A stretch of DNA of 64,000 bases, from contig JALBYF010000017.1 in NCBI GenBank assembly GCA_023212725.1, positions 186,001 to 250,000 on the forward strand, in the 5' to 3' direction. Origin of the DNA: Tranzscheliella williamsii (Eukaryota; Basidiomycota; Ustilaginomycetes; Ustilaginales; Ustilaginaceae). Of this stretch, positions 1 to 8,800 are shown piece after piece. Each line of letters opens with the position of its first letter. Positions within the stretch are counted from its first letter, which is position 1. A program made the translations under genes and the position numbers. The notes below the pieces were generated by a model that made no database searches, had not been told where the DNA came from, and saw nothing but the letters and a program-made list of their open reading frames with translations.

Positions 1-720
1 CTGCGGTGGGATGTCTACCCACTGTCCTCCCTGGGACTGAACCTGCAGGCCACCAACATCCTTTTGGAACAGTAGGGTACAAGAGCCGTAGTCCGAATGA
101 GAACCGGCCCGGATGCTTCCAGCACATGTACCTGCCTCGGCATCCTGAGAGACGTTGACACTAGTCGGCGGGTAGTGGATCAGCCGCAGGCGATCATGCT
201 GGCCGTGATGGCAGTCGACGAAATAGTTGGCTGGCAGCTGGATGGCCTGAGCAAAGCCCGACAAGACCGAGCTGCAGATGCCTTGACAGGCCTCGATGAA
301 GTCGCTGACCTGTTTCTTGTCGCGAGCCAGACTGGGTGGCAGCGTCTGTGTTGGCGGCTGGTAGTTGACCTCAGCCGGAGTGCTCCCATTGGCCATCCTT
401 GCCAGACCGGCAAGATAGAAGGACTCTTTCAGATCGCCATCCGAGCCGGCCGCCGGGTCCAAGCTCTCCTGCTTGATGGGTGTATAGCCGGTGTTGTTTT
501 CGCGATCCTGAAATTGCAGCCGTACACTCTCCTTCTCCGTGAGGAAAAGCTCTTTGCTCCGTTCAAACATGCTATCGATCTCATGTTGATCGATACCGTG
601 ATCCTTCAGATAGAAGAAACCCGTATCAACGACTGCGCGCAAGATGCATTGTCCCAATTCCTCTGTGCCATCCAGCTCTTTGAGCGAGAGAGTCGGGATG
701 GGTAGCTGACTAGCTGACAT
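1..720 (-). CDS. 2-oxoglutarate/Fe(II)-dependent oxygenase, isopenicillin-N-synthase-like (3' end cut by window edge)
   Basis: The reading frame opens at ATG 720-718 and runs leftwards off the window without a stop, giving the first 240 residues of the protein. The N-terminus (PIPTLSLKEL, then GFFYLKDHGI at about residues 34-43) is the typical DIOX_N start of IPNS-like dioxygenases. GSHSDYGSCTLLFQ at about 206-219 supplies the His208-x-Asp210 half of the iron-binding facial triad, followed by GGLQV. The distal His and the 2-oxoglutarate-binding Arg would lie beyond the window. Such enzymes couple oxidation of a small-molecule substrate to decarboxylation of 2-oxoglutarate, usually in the cytosol. 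The substrate cannot be told from sequence. It is divergent from the D-amino-acid oxidase gene with 231 bp between the start codons, so the two could share a promoter. No intron is needed in the visible part. Confidence 0.85.
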   Translation of the reverse strand, partial: MSASQLPIPTLSLKELDGTEELGQCILRAVVDTGFFYLKDHGIDQHEIDSMFERSKELFLTEKESVRLQFQDRENNTGYTPIKQESLDPAAGSDGDLKESFYLAGLARMANGSTPAEVNYQPPTQTLPPSLARDKKQVSDFIEACQGICSSVLSGFAQAIQLPANYFVDCHHGQHDRLRLIHYPPTSVNVSQDAEAGTCAGSIRAGSHSDYGSCTLLFQKDVGGLQVQSQGGQWVDIPPQ

Positions 721-951
721 CGTTAGTGTGGCAGGAAGGCCGCGCAATGGTACTGCGTTCAAGTAAGGATCGCGTTGGTGACAGCAAGATAACGCCGAAT
801 TCTTGCATCTCTTCGGCTTCCATCGCGGCTTCTTTCGCGGAAGACCCCAAATCGACGTGGGGTTCGATAAGGACAGATAGACAACAAAGTCAAGTCTGCA
901 ACAGAGCATTGGTCTATACAACCCACCACACGGACGACACTTGACAGCACA

Positions 952-2237
952 ATGACCGGGGAGCACATCGTTGTCGTTGGGGCCGGTGGTGAGTTGCGAG
1001 ATGCAGATTTCAAATAGGTCAAGTATACCATCCTTTTGAGGCTGCCGACTGACAACCCATGTCTCATGTTTGCTATGCTCGTCACCTAGTCACCGGCCTC
1101 ACAAGTGCGTTCGAGCTCCGTGAGAGGGGATACAGTGTCACTGTGCTCGCGCGGGATCTTCCACAAGATCTCTTTTCTGGCAATTTCGCCAGCCCGTGGG
1201 CTGTAAGTAGCTCTACGCCTCGCTCTCGCACCGCCATGCACATGCTAATCATCGTAACATCTTGCTCATTTCTGGGTCTACAGGGTGCAAATTGGTGCTC
1301 CTATGCTACACTCGACGACAAGCCTGCGCAGAAACGGGACGAGATCACCTTCCGGAAGTGGCTTGACCTGGTCAAGGTTCTTCCACCGGAAGTTATGGCA
1401 ATGATGGAGTTTACCGACCTCTCGCCTAAAAAGCGCGAACCCAAGGATGTTTGGTACAGCAAGTTGGTCCCTGACTTTACCATGCTGGATCGCGACGCCA
1501 ACGGCAACTATGCGATCAAGTATAAGTCTTTCACCATCAGCGTACCTCTGTACACGCGGTGGCTAGTTTCGGAGCTGCTTGCGGTGGATCCCGCTGTGAT
1601 GGAGTGTCGGAGGGCGGGGCCGCCTGTCGAGCTGCGGCGTTGTTCATCGCTGCCGACGCTGTCGGCGGCGCTGTCGCTCATGCCAGGCGCGCAGTTGGTG
1701 GTGAATGCGACGGGGGTGGGGGCGCGCGATCTGGGGGACGTGCGGGATGAAAAAGTGTTTCCGATCCGGGGGCAGACGGTGTTGGTGTCTGTTCCGTCGT
1801 TCAAGGCGCCTGCGTTGGATGCGCGGTGCGTGATGAAGATCGGTACACCATCGCGCTATGTGATCCCGCGCGCGCGCTCAGGCGAGGTGATCCTCGGTGG
1901 CACTTTCGATGCGCGGCAGGCTACGCTGGCTCCGGACAGCGCCGTCGCCGAACACATCCTGCGCGACTGCGCCGCGCTCGTCCCCGAGCTCGTCCCCGCC
2001 GGCAAGACGTGGCGCGACATCCCCGTCCTTGCGCACAACGTCGGCCTCCGCCCCGGCAGAGACCCCGGCGCACGCGTCGAGCTCCAGCACATCCCCCACC
2101 ACACAACCCCCTTCCCTGCCGTCCACGCCTACGGCATCGGCATGGCCGGCTACCAGGCCTCCTTCGGCATCGCCTACGAGGTAGCTGGCATCATAGACCG
2201 CTTCTTCGCCTCGGCGCACGCATCAGCACGACTCTAG
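952..2237 (+). CDS. D-amino-acid oxidase (FAD flavoenzyme, probably peroxisomal), 3 exons
   Basis: Exons 952-988, 1090-1202 and 1284-2237 join in frame to 367 residues; both introns are GT-AG (101 and 81 nt). The N-terminus carries the FAD dinucleotide fold (VVVGAGVTGLTSA, GxGxxG) and the family signature SPWAGANW, which is assembled across intron 2. The C-terminal part has RYVIPR, ILGGTF, NVGLRPGRDP and VHAYGIGMAGYQASFGIA, resembling the FAD-binding end of yeast-type D-amino-acid oxidases. The last three residues, Ala-Arg-Leu, fit the PTS1 consensus for peroxisomal import, the usual site of this enzyme. It oxidatively deaminates neutral or basic D-amino acids to 2-oxo acids, ammonia and hydrogen peroxide. 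D-aspartate oxidase is a close alternative; I see no clear residue set that decides it. GC content rises noticeably after about 1590. Confidence 0.9.
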
Positions 2238-3774
2238 CACGCTCTCCCCTCGCAACGATCAACCTCAGCCATTGCATTCTGCAGAGGTCGGCTCGTTCTG
2301 CGACCGTCTAACCACCAATCGAAAAGATCAACGCTACTACGTCGCTACCCCCAACCTTCCCTTCCAGCTAGTGTGCCTCAGCTTTTACTACTTCAGACGC
2401 AGTACTACACGCACATCATAGCTTGTCGACACCGGTTGCATAGGCTGCGTCGGAGAGCTTCCTGACAAGTGTTGCACGATCGGCTTAACAGCAGCGGAGA
2501 TCTGTTTCCGAATCGATGCGCGCTCAAACGCACGAGTCAAGCTGCCACTGCTCAGAGAAGGCCGCGTGCCAACCAACTCTGTGGTGAGAAGGTTAAATGG
2601 CTTGCCAGCTTGCCTGTGATCATATGACGTTCATTTCGGCAGCTGACCCACTCGAGCGGTACCGGCTCGATCTGCCGACTCACAGACCGTAATTTCTCTC
2701 TGGCTGAAGCATGTCGCAACGGCAAAGTGTGAGCCCATCCCTACGGCCATCCCTACAGCCATCCCTACAGTCAACACGCCGACAGCACAACAAGGTCAAA
2801 TTTCTGTAGAGAAATCCCCCACTTTCCCGGTTCTCGTATTGCTGCCGAGGAAAAGGAGGTTCTGAAAGCTTGAAGGCCGGCACCTGTCCCTCTGACCCCA
2901 AAGAAGCATCCGGCCTGCTGCTCGTTTTCAGTTGCCCTAAGCTGTGCTGAACAGCAATACCCCGATGACCTGCGTGACGGGTAGCTGAAAGCCACAGACA
3001 TGCAGGTTGCTGCGTTCGAGCTTAGTCCTTTTGAGCCCAACAGTTGGGTCGGCGCATAGTAAATACAAGATCATGAAACTTTCCGTTCCCGCCCATGTGC
3101 AGCACATGCCGTTTCAGCGCTAATTTTGAAGCGCCTACCTAAGCCAAAATTGAATCGTGATTAATACAAATACAGCTACGCGCCTAAACGTACTGCTGTC
3201 TGTCTGGGCCGTAGTCAGGTGGTAAAACTAAGGAATAGGAGTGTGAATTGCCTAGTCCTCCCCGCGTCTGCCAAGATGCTGCAGCAGCACAAGGTTCCAG
3301 GCGTCTCGGTTGGGTACTTAGCCCACCTGATTGGCCCGCTTGTCACTAGGCTCTGGGCCTTGCTATTGGCTGGCTCTTCTCCGCTTGGTTCCCCGCTTTC
3401 AAAACCCCAGGTCGTGTTAGCGTGCTAGCGCCAGGCTCCTCGTGGTGTGGCGAGACAGCTACCCCTTTGATGGAGCCGAACCCCGCTACTCACACACCCC
3501 CCCCAAGTCTATGAGCCCTTCTTATATACAGGACTGATTTTCTAGAGAGAACCGAGGCCCCGCATCCCTTGCACATTCACCATCCATCTTACTACCAGTC
3601 TGCGCTGCTCTCCTCCGCATCAAGCGTGCAGATTGTATCTTCAACGCTGGACGTTGTTTGGCGTACCGAAGTGGCAACCGCATCCAACCGGTCTGTTGGC
3701 ATCTGGAAACGTTAGCACGCTCTACGCTTGCTTTCTCGAGCCACGCGCTTTTAACACCGCGAGCAGCTTTCAAA
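2238..3774. other. Intergenic region without a supported gene
   Basis: No reading frame here looks like a protein I know, and none is longer than about 100 codons. It holds the 3' flank of the oxidase gene, a short 12-bp tandem repeat (2735-2770) and a C-rich run near 3495. The last 150 bp before 3775 probably contain the 5' UTR of the downstream hypothetical gene. Confidence 0.5.
2735..2770. repeat. Tandem repeat, 3 x 12 bp
   Basis: Three adjacent copies of the 12-mer CCATCCCTACRG (R = G in copy 1, A in copies 2 and 3). It lies in intergenic DNA with no adjacent gene signal. Confidence 0.8.
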
Positions 3775-4584
3775 ATGGCCAAGTCGCTCTTCACCGTGCT
3801 GGTGGGCCGCAGCCGACCCATCGACATCGCCCATCGCGCAGTGGATGCCCAACGAAATGGAAAGCCGGCTGGGCCAACAGCTGCGAAACAGGACGCAACT
3901 CGCCCGAACCGGCGTTGCTATTTCGATGATAAAACAGGACCCACGCCGCCGCGTGGATCCCTTACCCATGAGAAGCTTTCTTACCTCGACTGGAGACTGA
4001 GGCGGATTAACACTCTCCGGAAGCAGTCGGAAGGCAGCGCAACATGCTGGTTCGATGGAAGGAATACGGTGGGGAGGTGCTCCTTCGATGCGTCCGCTAC
4101 TGTGGCACGTGCTGAGGATCTGGAGGGGCCAGTGGAAGGGGTGGAAGGCTTGCAAGCCGAGCAGATCAACTTGGCGCGAGCGTATCACGACGAGAAGGTG
4201 GAAGCGGTCAAGGCGCTCAATCTTGCCTTCTCCAACGATAGCGTCATGGCCTCAATGCCACATCTAGCTAAGCAAGGTTCCAGCTCCAGCTCGGAGCTCT
4301 CGTCGGACCATCAGCACGTGGCAGGCGAGTCTCGCACGGCCAATCTGAAAACGGTGGCTATGTTTCCCCCGGAGTCCGCTAGCAAGCCAATGGCTGATAG
4401 CAGCATCCACTCAAAGCCCCTGCCGATCAAACGAGTTTCGCTGTTGGCGCGTGCCAGCTCTCGCCTGCGCAGGCCGAGTGTCGACGCGCCCCAGAATGTC
4501 TCTCGGGATGGGAAGGATAAGCCCGAGTCGCAGACGAGCCGGAGCAGGCGCCAATCCTCCCGTTTTCGAGTATGGCAGTCGTAA
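3775..4584 (+). CDS. Hypothetical protein, 269 aa, no recognised domain
   Basis: A 269-codon intronless frame begins at ATG 3775 in a good Kozak context (CAAAATGG). The frame is open upstream to 3658, but that stretch has no ATG as well placed; the predicted start is MAKSLFTVLVGRSR. The protein has no signal peptide and no transmembrane segment. Its middle (about residues 120-170) is acidic and could be helical, there is a serine run near residue 205, and the C-terminal 50 residues are very basic (RSRRQSSRFRVW), which might act in nuclear or membrane targeting. I do not recognise the family. The upstream 5' flank has a pyrimidine run and a short leader, as expected for a transcribed gene, but lack of homology means it could be a chance frame in GC-rich DNA. 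Confidence 0.5.
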   Translation: MAKSLFTVLVGRSRPIDIAHRAVDAQRNGKPAGPTAAKQDATRPNRRCYFDDKTGPTPPRGSLTHEKLSYLDWRLRRINTLRKQSEGSATCWFDGRNTVGRCSFDASATVARAEDLEGPVEGVEGLQAEQINLARAYHDEKVEAVKALNLAFSNDSVMASMPHLAKQGSSSSSELSSDHQHVAGESRTANLKTVAMFPPESASKPMADSSIHSKPLPIKRVSLLARASSRLRRPSVDAPQNVSRDGKDKPESQTSRSRRQSSRFRVWQS

Positions 4585-5891
4585 CTCTCTCTATGTCGAC
4601 GATCTGGCCTCTTGCATCTCTCGTTTCCCTTCGAGTTCAGCCGCAGCTCAGCGATGGGCGCCGCGACTCTTTGTCCCATCATACCCGTCTCGGTCTATAC
4701 ATTTCCTATGTACCCGCGTGCCCCACATACCCTGAGCAATCTGCGGATCGCGAAAGCGCACATCCTGGCCTCGGCCCTGTAGCGCACCTTTGTATATCTA
4801 GCGCGTTTCCAATGTACTTTACCCTGTCCGCCGTGTCATCATCTGCCTCCAAGTGCTGATTGGATTGCTAGACAAACACCTTGCTAGGGGCCAGAAGGTT
4901 GACCATCTTACCAGCGGCTCGGCGCAAGTAATCTCGTAGGAAGCGTAAATGTAACAAGCGAAATATCCATGATTCTATCTTTGTTAGATTGGTGTCGATC
5001 TCGAAAGGTTGTGATTCGTCCCGCAAACTCTGAAATCTTGATCGCGTGTTTTGTGATTCGACTTGTGCTCTCTGCCCCGATGCGTCCGTGTGGCACGCTG
5101 AACGTCACCGAGCATCAACATCCAAAGCTCGATTTTATGAGATTGCGCTGTCTCGAGCCGACATGAACGCAGCTCTTTCACACTCGATCCACATCTGTAC
5201 TCACACGTTATTGATCTGCTGAGTGCTGAAGCGTTGTCCCATCTTGCGGTCTGCACCCCGTTGATATGTCTTTTTTTGCTCACTGCAATACAGCTAGATG
5301 TGTATAGATAGAGGACTAAAGGCTAAAGGGATAGAGGATACAGGGCACGGACGCTTGAGCGCTAGTTCCGCAAGGGGAAACACCATTGACATTCCGCTGC
5401 ACCGCCTGCCTCGTCTAATTCGTCGCTTTCCCCATGCGTCCTCCCGCTCGATGCAGGTGAGGAGGCAGGTACAGGTCCAAGACCCAAAGAGCCTAGCAGC
5501 GACCACATTACAATGTGAATCTTCTGTCCGGGTCAAGCCTGACACAGGATCGGTAGGCCAAGGATCAAGAGCCGACACAGAAGCGTCCTTCTTCCGTATT
5601 CATCTGTAGTGTTACGTTGGCGCTCTATAGCTTCATGCCTAGCGTCGATCTGTATGTAGCTTTTTAGATGGTTCTCGAGCTACCGGCCTTCCAACTCCGC
5701 CATAAGTTCCCACTTTTCTGTCCTCGCCCCATCCGCACCGTAAACCGGGCTTTCCTTCTCCACTACCACCAATCTGCCAGCATCCACCTGTTCCACCTTC
5801 CTGTCTGTCATTCTCCGCCCCATACTTTGGACAAAACCCTTACAACACACCCAGCGGAAGTGCGTATCCTACATTGTTTGTCTTCAAGGCA
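4585..5891. other. Intergenic region, likely 3' UTR and promoter sequence
   Basis: No frame above about 100 codons and none resembling a known protein. The final 200 bp are pyrimidine-rich and lead into the start codon of the large PX-domain gene, as expected for its promoter and 5' UTR. Confidence 0.45.
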
Positions 5892-8800
5892 ATGAGGCGT
5901 CCGTACGTTGAGCCGGGCCACCGCTCGGCCAGACCAGGGATTCGCCATCGTGCTCGGTCAAATGGGCCCGACCGCAAGGGGAGGGACCCCAAAACCCTCT
6001 CATCTGCATCACGCGACCCGGATCGCCCCGTGCCTGCACGGCTCGTGAGCGACGATGAAGAAAGCCGAGTCGGTGCTGAGCAGACCGAGGAAGAGGCTTT
6101 CTTCAGCGGCGACGACCAAGGATTCGTCACCCAGACAGAAGAGTCTGCCGTGACCGCCGCCGATGACGCCGACGAGCCTGAGGCGCGGATCGCGAAAACA
6201 GCACGCCCTAACGCAAAGCCATCCGCCCGCCGTCTGCCCGTGCAAGACCGCCCGGATCTCACCGACGAGGATGAGCTCGAGGGAGTCGAGACGCCTCGAA
6301 ATCAGAGTAGAAGCAGTCTACAGGCCACCCCACGTGCCCTGCCTCGCGCCTATTCTCGCTCCAGAAAGCTCGCACCCGAAGAGGAGTTTGCCCTCAAAGG
6401 CCAAGAGCAGCGACGCAAAGGCGGCGTTCTCGGTCGCTTGAAGCATCTCGGCAGGAAATCCAAAAGCGGCGACGATCTACCCCCTGCGGATACCGAAGTT
6501 TACGACGCCGACGCCATCCTAGGCCGATCCTATGGCGCTGTCAGGGAGCTTCGTACCCGCAAAAGTTCCTTCCACAGACCCCAAGCATCCCGCCAAGACA
6601 TTTCACAGAGCCGATCTCAAGTACGTAGGGGCGCTGCTTCCGCAGCCGTCTCTTCGGGCGTCCCAGGCAGCGCCTTTAGGTCTTCTGACCGCGGAAGCGG
6701 GCTCAGCTCTTCGGGTCGAGGTGGTTTCGATGATGATTTCGATAGCGAGCTGGGCACCGCGAAGCAGAGTTCGCGGCTGCGAGCCCGAAGGGCCCCCTCT
6801 ACCATTGCAAGCGGAGACGATCTTGATGCTGCTGCTCCTTTGACTGCTGACAGCAACCCCGCATCCCCCGTCACGCCCACGGAGGCCACCGATCTGCCGC
6901 CCCGGATCACCACTCCCATCGCCCTTAGGGATGCCGAGAATGCCAGATCTCCTCTTATCGTCGACCCCTTTGCCGTCGAAGCAGTCGACCGCTCCCATCC
7001 ACGCTCCAAGTCTTTGGCCGAGAGTGTGCAGCCGAGCGTGTTTGACGCCAGTGATGCCGCCTCTGTCATGCCCCCTTCCTCCCCGCTCATCCCGCTCTCC
7101 GGCCCTCTCAGCCACAACGACGCCATCGTCCCAAGCCAGCGCGCCTCCATGCAATCCGTCCGCGATGACGAGATCGACGAAGAGACCATGTCACGCTCCA
7201 GGAAGCCAAGCATGGACTTCCGTGCTGCTGCCGGAGGCGCCTTGGGTGGTCTGGCCGCCATGATCGGTCTCGACGTCCTCAAAGAGGGCAAAAACGGCCT
7301 ACCGCGGAAGAACGACTCCGAATCGACTTCACCAGTGAAGAGTAAGAGCGTCTCCGATGCCAATGCCATTGACGCCGATGTGTCTGCCGCACCCTTGGTC
7401 AACCAGTCGGGTGCAAAAGCTGATGCGAGCAACCAACAGTCTTTCGACAGCCAAAGCGACGCCGCCCTGCTTTCGAAAAGCGCAAAGAAGAAGAAGAGTC
7501 AATCCTCAGATCTACCTGCCATTGCCACCGGCGCTGCGGTCTCAACGGGCGGAGCGGCAGCCTTGCTTGCTGGGCAGTCAGAGCCGAATACTACGCAGAG
7601 GGCCTCCCCCTCCAGCCCCTCAGAGCTGCCCTACACTGTCGGCGATTCGCCTCTCGATCCTCAAGCCACACTGGCTTCAACAACAGAAGTTGATGCAGTA
7701 GACCAGGATCCAGCCAAAAAGAAGAAGAAGAAGAAGTCCAAGAAGGCAAAACAGGCCGCGGCTGCGGCCGTGCCCGTCGCTCTCGGTGCGGGTCTGGGAG
7801 GCTTGGGCGCCGCAGCCCTCGAGTCGGATAACGAACCGACAGTGCTTGCTAACGTCCCCGCGCGTGGAGCTGACGACGTCGAACGAATTCCGGTCGACCG
7901 TAAGGCATCAAAGAAGCTCAAGAACAGCGATGCCGCCGCACTACCGGTCGCTGCTGCCCCCATCCCAATCGTCGAAGATTCGAGCTTGATGAGAAGCCGA
8001 GACTCTGCCCCGCAAACTGCCTTGACCGACGATGAGCTCGACTTGAGCGATGATTCGGCTGATCGAGAGGAAGGTCCTGCTGTGGTGCCTCCTGGGTATG
8101 CCAGTCTCGGTATGGCAGCAGTGGCTGTGCCCGCTGCGGTCGCCCTCGACTCCAAGAAGCATCGGAAGCCCAAGATCGCAAAGGGCAGCAGGGATGTCGA
8201 GAGACTGCCACCCTTGGATGAGGATCAATCCGTTACGCACCGCCGCAACATACCAAGCAAATCCAAGGGCGGGTATCTCCTGACACCCAGTGTCGCGCCT
8301 AGTGTAGCCGATCCCCTCGATGCCGGTCGAAGCCGTTCCGGTTACCACAAGGGCGAGTGGCTCACGAAAGACCTCTCGCCCCAGCAAACCCATTACTTCC
8401 TCCGAGAACTCTGCCTCCGAGAGTTGAAGTGGGAGTTAGACAGAGCCTGGCTCTTGACCTCCTTCGAGAAGCCTTCCAAGCCCCACCGGAAAGCCCGCAA
8501 AGACTTTTCTGAGGTTGAGGACGATTCCAGGATCAACGACTTTGATGAATCCTCCGATGAAGATTTGCTGGCCATGGACGAGGATGAGGACGAAGAGGCC
8601 GTCTTCCGTCGTGGACCGCAGCAGTTCGGTCCCCTTAGCATCCAGACCACCATCCCGGATTTACCCCTCCTACGTTTTCTTTTCAAGAATGCTTTCTGCA
8701 CATTCCCGCTCTTTGTAGCACCGGAAGATAAATTGGACACATACATTGGCGGCCCACCGGACAAAGCTACCATTGCACGCAACTACTTCTACACTAGCAT

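Noticed and set aside
97..705. Plus-strand 202-codon frame at the left edge
   Set aside because: It is antisense to the 2OG oxygenase, whose frame carries the family motifs.
1..2237. Possible beta-lactam-type cluster because an IPNS-like enzyme lies beside a D-amino-acid oxidase
   Set aside because: No peptide synthetase, acyltransferase or transporter is present; IPNS-like oxygenases are a broad family.
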